Positions 9,903-21,017 of a stretch of 26,428 nucleotides of DNA are shown in pieces; within the stretch, counting starts at the first letter, position 1, and each line of letters begins with the position of its first letter. This DNA comes from Byssochlamys sp. IMV 00236. Its lineage: Eukaryota; Ascomycota; Eurotiomycetes; Eurotiales; Thermoascaceae. Below the pieces are notes generated by a model. That model saw only the letters and a list, made by a program, of their open reading frames with translations, was not told the DNA's origin and ran no database searches. The translations under genes and the position numbers were made by a program. The DNA is taken from contig MSJH02000181.1 of the NCBI GenBank assembly GCA_001931875.2, forward strand, positions 1 through 26,428, written 5' to 3'.

Positions 9903-12007
9903 TCATCTACGTTGTTGAGTGAAGCTAGAGTTAGTGCCCATAATTGAATCTTGTAAGATGTTGCTAATGATATTAAAATTAGTTGTATTTTCGGCGATCT
10001 GTGCAGTTTGCTCATCTATGAGTTGTCCAAGATTATGCTTTACGGAATTTAACGTTGCTTCTAAGTTGCTAATGATATTCAAAACATCATTCGTGTTGCA
10101 TGCAGGAGTAGTGGGGCGATTCTCTTCTGTTGTTGGCTGTTGGGTCTCTCTTCGCAATGAAGGTGCAAAAAAATTGAATGGCACTAAATATTGCGTTGAG
10201 TATATGATTTCGCTTCTGTTGCTATTTATCAACTTACCTTTATAAATAGAAATTTTATTGTGCAATCATCGAAGCTAGTACATGTGTTTACAAGTAATTT
10301 TGTTCCATTTAAAATCGTTACAAGAGCAAGTTTTCATTTCTTGGTCGATTACGTTAACTTCATACGAAGAATGATTATCACTAAATGATTTTATCGTAAA
10401 TATGCCACTGTCATTATCTGGCTCCGTTATCATGGTCTCCAAGATGGCTGCATTAATGCTTTCAGCGGCCAACTCCCTTCTGGGCTCATTCTACCAACAT
10501 TGAGAGTGATCCTGCAGATGTTGTCGATGTAATCAGGCTCGACATCATCCACAAGTACACTGATGAGCCTGTCAACTTTTCTATTTCTTTTTCTTCCAAG
10601 ATAAACCATCTTCAATTGGTTATGCCAGCTTTCGATGAAGTTGTTTGTCTCCATGTTTGAAAAAATTTGCGGTTGGAAAGTGACTGACCCAGTGTACGAA
10701 CTTCTCTCGGATAAGGTAGTTTCTCTCCATGTAGTTCAAGAAAGAGGTGTGCATGCTGTACTTCATGTTGAATGCAAGCAGGCTCAAGAGAAAGGTCTCC
10801 CAGTTTTTCTTCCATATCATGGCCTTCAAATCGACGATGATTGCTCTATGAACTTGGTTGTTCAAAGCCGAAGACTCGAGCTTGATCAGTTCTCTGATCT
10901 TTCCCATCCACTCACGGCTGACATGGAACAAGCGTTAGTGAACAGCTGTTTCAGGATAAACAGTGGTAATCGCTGCATGTTCAGTGGTGCTTACATCGAT
11001 CGTGATCTTTTCCAAGGTAGTTACCCCAATGTCATTCTTCTCAAAGGAAAGAAAGACTGAAACTGCGGCCATAGAGTGATCTTCAGTAAACATATATGCT
11101 ACTGGGCAGCCTGTACCAGTGGCCGGATGACGGACAACAATTGTGTGCATGATGCCTCTTTGTATGTGTGATACACAATGAGTAGCATCAAGACATACCA
11201 TGGTCTGTTCAACAAAAGTTGCTTTTGCCAAGGAGAAGAGAAATAGAAGATAAAGTCATTTTCAAAAGTTGAATGCTTGAACGTGGAGTAACTCTTTCCT
11301 TTTAATTCTTCAAGCCAAAGACCTACAGACTCTTTCTCGTCCACTGCTTTTCTATAAAATGATTCTTGGACCATCTTGTCCAAATTGTATACTTCATCCT
11401 GGTGAATTATTTGGCCTCTGTGAAGCACTTGACTGTTGGAGTCCTCTGGCAGCATTAAGAAGTCCCTGATGAACTTATGGAAGTCTTTGAATAGCAATTC
11501 GACAGTCTCTTGCTATAACCTTCGCGAAGCCACTGCATTATGATTTCCTTTTTCTCTTTTGAAAGAGGAAGGTACTTCAAATCTTCAGCTCCTCCAACCT
11601 CATGATTATGAACGCCAATATGAATAATCTCGACAGAGTTGGGATCACTTTTGAGGCAAGTGGCCTTCAATTTAGCTTTACAGTCCGTTTTCTTGCTTGC
11701 TTTTTGGAGTTCGCGAGGCTTACCACTAGAACCGCCCTTTACTGGAACGCCTTCGGCGACCTTATCACGACAAGTACCAAATCTATAGCACTTAAATTCT
11801 GTATATCAAACATAGGGTACTGTTCGTTTTCTACGCTTGTTGGGCCCAGAGCTACTTTCCTCGTCAGTTCTCAACGAGCTCTTTAATATAACGTGGACTG
11901 ACCCACTGAACACCATGCTTTACCAAGCTATCGTCGACATTTTTTCTCCACTCAAAGATGGATACAGTAATTTTTTTGGGGATCTCAGAGTAAGAGTTGA
12001 TATACAT
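9903..12007 (-). pseudogene. MULE (Mutator-like) transposase pseudogene with SWIM zinc finger
   Basis: Order on the minus strand: a start-like MYINSYSEIPKKI (ATG at 12007), a basic KRRKR patch, an N-terminal zinc cluster (KCYRFGTC ... HIGVHNHEVG) of the FAR1/WRKY-GCM1 type, a DDE core with CLDATHC, TIDVSTTEHAAI and TNNFIESWHNQLK, a SWIM finger (CSCNDFKWNKITCKH) and a C-terminal coiled coil (roughly 9915-10080) after a possible intron. The frame is broken at about 11875, 11508, 11220, 10662 and 10485, with stops at 11806-11808 (TGA) and 10935-10937 (TAA), so no active transposase is expected. Divergence appears modest: long blocks remain readable. The superfamily call rests on the DDE spacing plus the SWIM finger. 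Confidence 0.78.
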
Positions 12008-12104
12008 TGATTTAGTAAGATAAATTTACGTGAGTTCCTTTTTTTAAGTACTTTTTTATTGATTTTTTCGACGAACTTTAAGTCAGAGATGTAGTCCGGA
12101 CCGA

Positions 12105-12179
12105 ATAATATTCATCGACCGCTTAAAATGTTGCGACATAGGGGAGTGCGACATAAGGGTGTGCCTAGGTTTGACTGTA
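12105..12179 (-). repeat. pogo/Tc1-like terminal inverted repeat end
   Basis: Read on the minus strand from 12179: TA, then CAGTCAAACCTAGG, then two spaced copies of TATGTCGCA. The CAGTCAAACC start next to TA and the iterated internal motif resemble ends of Fot1/pogo-type elements. It abuts the promoter of ypt1. A weak partner end lies at 9275. The neighbouring transposase is of a different (MULE) type. Confidence 0.5.
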
Positions 12180-12304
12180 TCCATATAATTTCAAAGTGAA
12201 GATACACACACACACAAAAAAGGGCTTCTTTTTTTTCTTCTTCTTGTTCTTCTTTAAACATCTCTCTCTCTTTTTCTTTTTCATTCCAATAATTTATTTG
12301 CAAA
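12180..12304 (+). promoter_or_regulatory. CT-rich core promoter / 5' UTR of ypt1
   Basis: A (CA) run followed by long pyrimidine tracts (TTCTTCTTC, CTCTCTCTC) directly precedes the ATG at 12305. Pyrimidine-rich tracts are common in fungal core promoters of highly expressed genes. No TATA box was identified. The transposon terminal repeat ends immediately upstream. Confidence 0.45.
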
Positions 12305-13094
12305 ATGAATCCTGAATAGTAAAGTTTCTTTTTCTTTAAAATAGAAAATATCTTTCTCATCTTTTTATTAGCGATTACTTGTTTAAGCTTTTATTAATTG
12401 GTGACTCTGGTGTTGGAAAGTCTTGTCTTTTACTTCGTTTTGCAGATGACACTTATACCGAAAGCTATATCTCCACTATTGGTGTTGACTTTGTAAGTGA
12501 ACTATAAAAGTATATATATATATACAGAGATAACTTAAAACAGAACCCTATAGAAAATTAGAACTATTGAATTAGAAGGAAAGACAGTGAAGCTTCAAAT
12601 TGTGAGTTTCCCCCCCCCTTTATTTTTTATATCATTCCTTATCACTCACTATTATTATTCTATAGTGGGATACAGCAGGTCAAGAACGTTTCCGTACAAT
12701 CACTTCATCCTATTATCGAGGAGCACACGGTATCATTGTTGTATATGATGTCACGGATGAAGACTCCTTTCATCACGTGAAGCAGTGGTTGCAGGAAATT
12801 GACAGATATGCAGCAGAAGGAGTGAATAAATTACTTGTTGGCAATAAGAGCGATTTGACGGATAAGAAGGCTGTGAGTACAGAACAGGCTAATGAGTTTG
12901 CAGAGTCCATCAAGATACCCCTTTTGGAAACATCTGCCAAGGATGCTACCAATGTAGAGCAAGCTTTCTTGACAATGGCTAAACAAATCAAAGATCGAAT
13001 GGGTTCTACCATGCAACAGACTCAAGCCAAATCCACAGTCAAGGTCGGTCAGGGTGCTTCTCTTGAGCCAAAGCAAAGTGGTGGTTGTTGTTAA
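12305..13094 (+). CDS. ypt1: Rab GTPase Ypt1/Rab1
   Basis: Exons 12305-12318, 12372-12492, 12554-12601, 12666-13094; 203 aa. Small GTPase controlling ER-to-Golgi transport and autophagy initiation. The sequence is near-canonical: P-loop GDSGVGKS at about 15-22, Rab1 effector loop YISTIGVDF, switch [25 protein letters not shown] and ETSAK guanine-binding motifs, and C-terminal GGCC for double geranylgeranylation. The RabF pattern and [11 protein letters not shown] text are those of Rab1 rather than Rab8 or Rab35. The start is a 14-nt coding exon (MNPE plus two bases) followed by a 53-nt intron; splicing restores [15 protein letters not shown]. The window also carries a TRAPP subunit, part of its exchange factor. 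Confidence 0.95.
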
Positions 13095-13276
13095 GTAGCC
13101 CTTTTTATTTTTATTTTTGAAATAAATACATTTTATATATAAAGATACACCCATTTATAAATTGAAATTCTACGAGGGGAGATAAATGTGAGTAAGAGAG
13201 TGAGAGTGTGAGACATGCTTGTCCAAATCAATATTTAAGAAAAGACTTTTGCATATTTTCTTTCTTTACTCTAAGC

Positions 13277-14978
13277 ATGGAAAGTAAGATCAACTGCTGC
13301 TGTTAGACTAAGCAATACTTATATAATTTATAGATATACACAATGCAAGACACTCGCCTGTTGCTTCAGATGAACCAGATCAAGAAGCTAAAGACACAAC
13401 AGCCTCCAACAAGGGCTTTTTAGGAAAATTACGAAACCATAATCCTCGATTCTTGATGCTAGCCTCTCTCGCCATTCTCGTCATCGTCGCTATCGTTCTC
13501 ATCCCCGTTGTCATGATCGGCGTCACCGCGAGAGCAGCAAGACGACCCAAACCTGTAGGCGACGAAGATCACAAGATCACGAGTCCAAGTAGCCCAGGCT
13601 ATAAAGACCCATTCAACGACTCTGCCAAACCTAATCCTTTCACACCACCACTCAACCAGTCCTTTGACTACAATGGCCGCGATCGTATTCGTGGTATCAA
13701 TCTCGGAGGATGGCTCGTGCTCGAACCGTTCATTACGCCCAAAATCTTTGAACAGCTCATCCCTGGATACGAAACAGCCGCACCCGTCGTAGACGAATGG
13801 ACTCTGACAGAACGATTAGGTCCTGTTGAAGCCAAGCGTCAGCTGAAAGAACATTATGAAACATTTATCACAGAGAATGATTTCAAGAAAATTGCCGACA
13901 TGGGATTCAACCACGTTCGAATTCCAACCGGACACTGGGCCTTACAGGTGTTCCCCGGAGAACCCTTTGTGCCCCATCTGTCATGGCAGTACTTGTTAAA
14001 AGGTATCCAATGGGCTCGCAAGTACGGTCTTCGTGTTATGGTCGAGCTTCATACCGCGCCAGGTTCGCAAAACGGCTGGAACCATTCCGGTCGAGAGGGT
14101 CAAGTAGGCTTCTTGAATGGCACGGAAGGTCAGTTGAATGCAGAAAGAACCATTCAGATCGTCATGGACATGGTTCAGTTCTTTGACAGACCAGAGTGGT
14201 CGCATGTCGTGCCTATCTTTGGTGTTCTCAACGAACCGGCCATGATGAAAATCCCAGAAGATGATGTCAAGGAGTGGTATCAGAAAAGTCATGACACCAT
14301 TCGAAAGACATTAGGGCCTGGAAAGGGTCCTCTCTTGACATATCATGATGGTTTCTTACCTTTGCCCCGCTGGAAGGGATTCTTTGGAAAGAGGTTTGAT
14401 AGGACTGTCTTGGGTATATTTATATAAAAAAGAATGAGATCTTTCAAGTAATAACATTTTTTTTTGAATATATAGAAACTCATTTATATCTAATTTTCAA
14501 CAAAGATTTGGTTGCCATGCCCAGAGACGTACAAGCAGACTTTCCTTGTAACTTTTGGAGAAGAGATCTGAACGAGTCCACGCTGAGCACAGGTCCTACC
14601 ATGGTCGGCGAATTCTCTGTGGCAACAAACGACTGTGGTAAATATCTGAACGGTATCGGTCTTGGCTCCAGATTCGATGGTACGCTTGACCAAGGAGATG
14701 GTCCTGCCGTGCCTGTATGTCCAACATGCACATGCAAAGGAGTAGATGACTGGAAAAAGTTTACACCCGAGTACAAGACGTTCTTGCTCAAGTTTATGCA
14801 AAAACAGATGGATGCTTATGAAACTGGTATTGGTTGGTTCTATTGGACCTACAAGACCCAAGACCATGTTAATCCTCATTGGGACTATCTCTTGGCTTGG
14901 GAACAAGGGTTTGCACCAAAGGATGTGAATAATCGTGAGTACAGCTGTGGTCCTGCTGGTGAAGGTCAACAGCAGTAA
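13277..14978 (+). CDS. type II membrane GH5 exo-beta-1,3-glucanase
   Basis: Exons 13277-13283, 13334-14413, 14476-14978; 529 aa. Glucan 1,3-beta-glucosidase acting on beta-1,3-glucan in cell-wall remodelling. A short acidic cytosolic N-terminus is followed by one membrane anchor (about 41-65, LASLAILVIVAIVLIPVVMIGV) and a luminal or outer GH5 (subfamily 9-like) domain: RIRGINLGGWLVLEPFITP, GFNHVRIPTGHWAL, acid/base Glu about 303 in LNEPAMM, nucleophile Glu about 408 in MVGEFSVATNDC, and WFYWTYKT near the end. A CPTCTC loop is present near residues 440-450. The anchored layout resembles the ExgD class of filamentous fungi. The first coding exon is only 7 nt (ATGGAAA); it is inferred because the main frame runs open back to a TATAG acceptor without an ATG at the right place. 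Confidence 0.9.
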
Positions 14979-15039
14979 TGATAAAAACACATAAATAAAG
15001 TTGCTAGTTTAGTTTTCATTTGGGTTTATTTACAAAGGT

Positions 15040-15062
15040 ATATATATATTTGATATATATAT
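15040..15062. repeat. AT-dinucleotide tract
   Basis: TATATATAT repeats between the two convergent stop codons; simple low-complexity sequence. Confidence 0.6.
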
Positions 15063-15089
15063 GAATAAAGAGGGAAAAAGATTCTTTTT

Positions 15090-15936
15090 TTATTCTTCAT
15101 CCAGGTAGATTTGATCTTGTAAGGATAATCCTCTGCCTGATTCTCTAATAGGCGCAAAAACATACTCATCTTCATTATAAGTCAAGGGTTCAATATAGTA
15201 TTCTTTCCATGCCCTTAGACCCTCGATATAGTTATCTTTTAAATCTGCTTGATATTCCTCTAGTTTCTCCATATTCTCAATCGCAATTTCATGACCTAGT
15301 CGTTGAATTTCTTTACTTCGAAACGTCATCTTTTGTGCATGTGTTAGGGCTGAATCGAGTATATCACCCGTTGTGGTCATTATTTTACCCATGACGACAC
15401 GTAATACATTATTATACCAAAAGGATATCAAAGGCACCGACTGAACCAGACCTATATATAAAATATAGGGTATAAATATATGACTATACGCATTAAAGTT
15501 ATTATTTGCCTTCGAGTGTCCAACTATCTTCCTGTCTATAGATTTTTAATAATCCACTATCACATTCTGTTTCACGAAAGTAAAGGGTTGTTATGGCGGG
15601 AACTTGAAGAGTAACCCATCTAGGTAAAATGGTAGGTGATAAATTATGAATCAAATGAATCACAGCTGTCTGTCTATTGAATGTAAATACAGTGCTTAAA
15701 AGCAATATTTTCTCTCTTTTCTTTACCCATCAAACACAATGTTTGTTATTGTTGGTTCTGTTCTGTTGAGTATTTGCCAAACAGTATAAATACTACAACA
15801 TGTATAAGGATTAATACATCATAAAATGAACCACTTACTATTGTATATTATTCACATTTTCTGCTGTTAATAGAGGTGAAGTGTATGTACTATCCTGAAA
15901 AAAGTAGTATTCTAGCACTCTCTTTCTCCTTATCAT
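15090..15936 (-). CDS. NTF2/SnoaL-like fold protein, uncharacterised fungal family
   Basis: Model exons (minus order): 15839-15936, 15727-15792, 15510-15673, 15090-15451; 229 aa. The N-terminus (MIRRKRVLEYYFFQD, then SPLLTAENV) leads into an NTF2-like alpha/beta cone: TITNIVFDGQTAVIHLIHNL, TLQVPAITTLYFRE, LLKIYRQEDSWTLEG, then VPLISFWYNNVLRVVMGKI and a charged helix. I recall this layout from uncharacterised fungal proteins; no function can be assigned. The third intron must use a GC donor (GAAG/GCAAAT), since reading through meets TAA at once. Exon 2 and 3 boundaries are the least certain, with an alternative acceptor at TTTTAAG. Convergent with the glucanase gene (111 bp between stops). Confidence 0.65.
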
Positions 15937-16306
15937 ATTGTAGGAGAATAAATCCTCAATGATGCCTATAAATATACAAGTTTAATATTCACCGTATAAT
16001 ATTTTATATTAATATACTTTTTATAAGATGAGAAGAGGATATTTCATGATGATATTCGGACACTGACATAGTTTTTTATTTTTTTTTTTCTCTTGCTTTA
16101 AAAGCTATTGTTTATAAAATAAGGAGAAGGGGGAAAAAAGGAAAAAGAGAGAGAGAGAGGGTGTTTTTGTAACCAGGCTGATTACACATGATTTCCATGG
16201 TTACACTTTGAGTTTTTTTTCTTTTTTTGAACAGTGACATGCTTTCCTCCTCTCTGTCTCTCTCTCTCTCTCTTTCTCTTTCCTTTTTTTTAATTTGATT
16301 CATTTT
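15937..16306. promoter_or_regulatory. divergent promoter with inverted GA/CT tracts
   Basis: A 370-bp spacer between divergent starts. A GA-repeat near 16145-16160 and a CT-repeat at 16251-16280 are inverted copies about 90 bp apart and could pair. Between them lies an inverted repeat with arms GTAACCA (from 16169) and TGGTTAC (to 16204). No gene is seen. Confidence 0.45.
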
Positions 16307-17779
16307 ATGGGGAATACAACGTCGAATGAAAATTCAGACTCTTCAAAGGCGTTGACAAAGATCCCTAAACATCTTCAGCCCATCAAGAAGAAACCTACGC
16401 CAAAGAAATCATCATCTAATTCTGCACCAACACAACCAGGCATTATACCGAGAGTGAAAAATATCCATCATCATAGCCATAACAATCATCACCATGACAA
16501 TCGTTGTAATAATGCATTAGATATAGCAAGGAATGACAGCTCAACTTCTGATTTACAGTTCAGGTGGACTCAGGGTAGACGATTTCCCAATATTGAGGTA
16601 ATAAACAGCCATCGACTGTTAATACATACTCAACGTGTAGTAGAATATAGAGTATTTCTTACCGAACGATCAAACGGAACAAGATAGACACAGAGTACAG
16701 TTTTATGTTATACGTTGGGCATTTGGGAGGTAAATGTTTTACACAAGCAATAAATTTCTAGTGCAACTCATACCCTTTTTATACATATATATAAAGTCGA
16801 CATATTGTGCCTCCAGAAATAAAGCATAGACTATTTGAAGGTATTAGAGTACTTGATGTCAAGTAAATTATCAATGAGTTACATATAAAAATGTTCAGCA
16901 GAGCTCTTAGTTCTTACCATTTTTCTATTTTTTTTTTTTATAGTTGTGGACCTGGCTTATGGGTAACACTATATGCAAAACAAAAAAAAAAAAAAAAAAG
17001 TCTAAAATTTCCAATTCTTTCTTTAGGTCGGCCATCCAATTCTAGACATGGCACAAGATTTTGTAAGATCAACGTTCAACCTTGTCGATATTTGTGATTT
17101 ATTACCACAGCAACCTGTATTCAATGTGTATACAAGAAAACAAGAACCAGAACAAAAGTATCCTAATTTTACATTTATTTTACATAATATTTTACAAACC
17201 AAGAAACTTCCTTTTGATTCGAATCAATTTGACTATGCTCAACAACACATCACTGCCCTTACATATAAACAGCAGGATTGGCCTATCATCTTACAGGAGC
17301 TATCACGTGTAGTCAAGCCAGGTGGATACATTCAATTGATCGAAGTAGATCTCATGCCTCAAAATTTAGGTCCACAAGGTGAATTATGGCTGGAACAAAG
17401 TAAGCATGACATTTTTTAGCATATATAAACTCACCCTCCCTTTTATATAGTTCATCAAGTGCTTATAGAAAAACGTAATACAGAACCAAGACTAGCTTGT
17501 CAATTAGAAAAATCATTACTCGATCTCGGTTTAGTCGACGTCCAATCGAAATTTGTCTCAATTCCGCTTGGGTCATGGGGACTAGACCTTGGTAATTTAT
17601 GGAAACAAAACTTTGAATCCTTTTTTGATTCTGCAAAACCGTTCTTGACTGAACTGATGGAAATTAGTGGGCGTGAGTATAAACGAAAGGTGCAGGCAAT
17701 GATGGACGAATTTAATGAATATAAACCATTCAGTAACGTTTATCTTGCCTGGGGACGCGTACCAGATGAACAACAATAA
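16307..17779 (+). CDS. SAM-dependent class I methyltransferase, possibly N-myristoylated
   Basis: Model exons 16307-16597, 16644-16729, 16797-16862, 16944-16962, 17027-17399, 17451-17779; 387 aa. N-terminal 75 residues are low complexity: MGNTTSNENS (myristoylation-type start), a Lys/Pro patch and a His-rich block (His 54-63). Then the fungal methyltransferase lead-in GRRFPNIENIEYFLPND and DRHRVQFYVIRWAFG, motif I VLDVNCGPGLW (Asn where Gly is usual), an acidic residue in LVDICDLLP, KLPFDSNQFDYAQQ, and ELSRVVKPGGYIQLIEVD. The C-terminal half is the usual lid region. The family includes many fungal enzymes of unknown substrate, and LaeA-like regulators belong to the same fold. A 19-nt exon (16944-16962) encodes the glycine-rich loop. 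Convergent with the ABC transporter. Confidence 0.8.
16981..17000. repeat. poly-A run inside a methyltransferase intron
   Basis: About 18 consecutive A lie in the intron between the 19-nt exon and the following exon. It is a simple homopolymer and likely length-variable. Confidence 0.6.
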
Positions 17780-17849
17780 AAAAAGGATATAGCACACATG
17801 GTGTATTACTTTTTTAAAAGATATTTAGATAAGGAAGCACTTTCTATCT

Positions 17850-20622
17850 TTATTTATTGCTCTTTGTTCTCTTTCTTCTCTTATTCTTCTTTCGCTTATT
17901 ACTTGATGACTTTTGACCTGATGTAGTCTGTGTATTCTTGGAATCATTATTCGCATCCTGTTGTTGCTCAGCTCCTTCCTCATCGTCTTCTTCTTCTTCT
18001 TCTGTAGATGAAGGCTTTCCTGTCTCCTGTTGTTCCGACGCATTCTGCTTTTGAACATCTGTAGGGATCGTCAAAGGCTCCTCCACAAGGACATCCTCTG
18101 GGACCGTTGTCAATGTCGCACTGGAAGGATCATCTTGTTGCTTTTGCCACATTTCGTGATAGATGCCATTATTGCGTATCAGTTCATCATGATTACCTGA
18201 CTCAACCACTTTACCATCCTTAATCACCAAGATGACATCTGCATTGACAATAGTCGACAGACGATGAGCTATCACCAGCGTAGTACGGTTCTTTGTCATT
18301 TGAGCCAGCGCCTCCTGGATATAACGTTCGGTTGTTGTGTCCAAAGCACTGGTCGCTTCATCCAAGAGGATAATGGATGGATCCTTCAGAATGGTTCTTG
18401 CAATCGCCACACGTTGTTTTTCACCACCGCTCAGACGAAGACCACGTTCACCAACCATGGTATTATAGCCGTCAGGGAACGCCAAGATCTTGTCATGAAT
18501 TTGAGCTGCTTTGGCAGCAGCGATGACTTCCTCATCTGATGCATTGACATTACCGTAACGTATATTGTACATGATGGTATCATTGAAAAGAACAGTATCT
18601 TGAGGTACAACACCAATGTTCTTGCGAAGCGTTGTCTGTTTGACTCGGGCAATATCTTGTCCATCAATATAAATGTGTCCAGAGTCAGGGTCATAAAAAC
18701 GGAAGAGCAAGCGAAGAATGGTTGATTTACCGCCGCCTGAGGGACCGACAAGAGCCACAGTGGCGCCCTTGGGAATAGAAAACGAGATGTTGTTGAGAGC
18801 AGTCTGGCGCTGATCGTATGAAAAGGAGACATTGTCAAAGACGACATGACCTTCACTCACCACAAGGTCACTTGCGCCTTCAACATCTTTGACCGATTGA
18901 TCAACATCAAAGAGCTCAAACATTTTTTCCATGTCAATAAAGTTTTGCTGGATCATACGGTAATACGTGCCAAACCAGTGAAGTGGTGTGTAGAGTTGCA
19001 GCATGTATACGTTGAAGGTGACAAAGGCACCAGCCGTCAAACGCCCTCGAGAGACTTCATAGGCAAACAAGAGCGAACCGGCGAGGAGACCACCGGTGAT
19101 GACTGCATTTTGAGCCAAGTTGAGGACATTCAAGGAAGCCGAATTTTTATAGTCTGCCTTTTGGTATTCGACAATAGCCTGGTCATATCGGTTGACTTCA
19201 AAAGATTCTGCATTGTAGTACTTTACGGTTTCAAAATTGAGCAGGGAATCAACGGCCTTGGAACGAGCATAGTTGTCGAGTTCGTTCATCTTGCGTCTGA
19301 AGGAAGTTCTCCATTCGGTCAGAGCGATAGTCACATAGAGATAAAGTACCATGGTTACAAACACGATGACACCGAATGGGATTGAGAACTGAACAGAGAA
19401 TACGACAACAGCGATGGCAATGTTGGCGAGTGCAGGGAAGATCTGGAATACGATCTGTGACAAGAGTTGGACGATACTGTTCGTACCACGATCGACCACA
19501 CGAAGCACTTCACCCGTCTTGCGATTGATGTGGAAGTGAAGCGAAAGGTTATGCAAGTGAGCAAATAGCTTGACCGAAATCTCTCGTGTCGTATACTGTC
19601 CTACCGGGATCCACAAGTAGTTTTGTAATGCTTGGATAAGACCGGAAGTTCCTTGCAAGAATTTGAAGCCAACGTAAATGCAAACAGCGCCCCAAGCAAA
19701 CTTGGTGGGGTTTCGATTGAATTGATCGACGACATAACCAATCTGCAAAGGCGTAAACACGTTGATGACTAAACTGAATAGCATCAACAAGAAGCACATG
19801 ATGACAAGCTGCTGCAATTTAAAATTGTTGTGAGGCCAAATAAATGGTAGTACTCGCATGAATCTGTTCCAGAATCCTTTGCTTTCGTCGTTTGGTTGCT
19901 TACTGGTGCTCAAGTCATTATTGATAGCACCATAGGTTGACTGAGAGGATAATAAGGGCTCTGTGGCAGGAATGTGTCTTGTGGTATAAAGTAATTGAAT
20001 AACAGAGAATATGAATGTAAAGATTTCAAATATGTAACGGCAAATGAAGATGCCGAGTAATAAACGATCATATGTACTGAATACAGTGCCTACAGTTGTT
20101 TATGAATATATCTTTTCTTTCTTTTTTCTATTTTCTATTACCTGGATTAGGTTTGTAGAAACCTATGGCCCAAAGCCAACCAACGGCTGTATCTCCAATA
20201 GCAGCTAAAGCAAAAAACAAGTACTGAAGCCAGTACCACTTTGAGAACTTGTGGGATTCATCCATTAAGCAAACCAAGGAGATAACCCATGCGATCCAGG
20301 AGACACCTGTATAATAAAGGAGCATAATCGGCAGACTTGCAGCATCGACAACTGTTCGAAGCACGATCACGACAGCGTCTGCTAAATAAGAAATGGTAAT
20401 AGCACAGGATAGAGTGACGATTAGTTTAGATAGTGGTGACAATCTCTTTTCACGAGATACAGAAGAGCTTGAAATGTCTTGCCAAGGAATATGTCTTGTG
20501 CTCATATAACGAGCTAATCCAACAATAATGACAAGGGCTGATAACAAGGTAGGTACCCAGAATAAGGGTGTCGATAGACTGATTGTTCCGTTGGCATAAG
20601 ACGGTGGATTGGTCAGTGCCAT
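17850..20622 (-). CDS. hmt1: ABCB-type half-transporter, HMT1/ABCB6-like (heavy-metal tolerance)
   Basis: Exons 20142-20622 and 17850-20089 (minus order); 906 aa. Layout: TMD0 of several N-terminal helices (LFWVPTLLSALVIIVGLARY and others), a six-helix ABC transmembrane domain (from about residue 240), and a nucleotide-binding domain with Walker A GPSGGGKST (609-617), signature LSGGEKQRVAIART (713 on), Walker B IILLDEATSALD (733-744) and H-loop His about 769. TMD0 plus one ABC half fits vacuolar HMT1, which in fission yeast moves glutathione or phytochelatin conjugates for cadmium tolerance, and ABCB6. The ATM1 mitochondrial class lacks TMD0. The C-terminal extension is unusual: a Glu/Asp run followed by KRKKNKRRKR. 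The ATG at 20622 gives the earliest sensible start; one intron of 52 nt. Confidence 0.9.
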
Positions 20623-21017
20623 GTTTTTATATATAAAAAAAAAGTTGTTATGGGACAAAGGACAAAAGAAAGAGAGAAAATTTTCGTACTGGGTTCTAAA
20701 TTATGATGAAACCCCATTGTTACATTCACATTGGGCAATAGCCGGAAGAAGAAAGGGAGGAGAGGAAACAATCATTGGTACATGTTTATGAATGACGCAC
20801 ACACATAAATGTATATATATATATATTTGAGTATTATAAATGATATTTAGCCATCTTTTCTCTTCTTCTTTTTCGCTTCATACAATGTTGCATAAACAGA
20901 ACAAAGCAATGCATACATTTGTACTACCGCGTCACGAAGGGAGAGTGTTGTCTAGTTGCAGATAAGCTGCCTATGCTTATTTTAATATCAAAAATAAAAG
21001 GATAGTTTATTTACTTG
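20623..21017. other. intergenic spacer upstream of the ABC transporter
   Basis: About 395 bp without coding signal. It holds an AT-dinucleotide run at 20811-20827 and a CTTCTTC tract, consistent with promoter and terminator sequence only. Confidence 0.5.

Noticed and set aside
9919..10245. 108-codon plus-strand frame
   Set aside because: Antisense to the coiled-coil tail of the transposase relic; no supporting features.
10635..11060. 141-codon plus-strand frame
   Set aside because: It lies antisense to the MULE transposase remnant, where the minus strand carries recognisable DDE motifs.
18846..19385. 179-codon open frame on the plus strand opposite the ABC transporter
   Set aside because: It is the antisense of strongly conserved transporter sequence and its translation resembles no family; long antisense frames are common in such genes.
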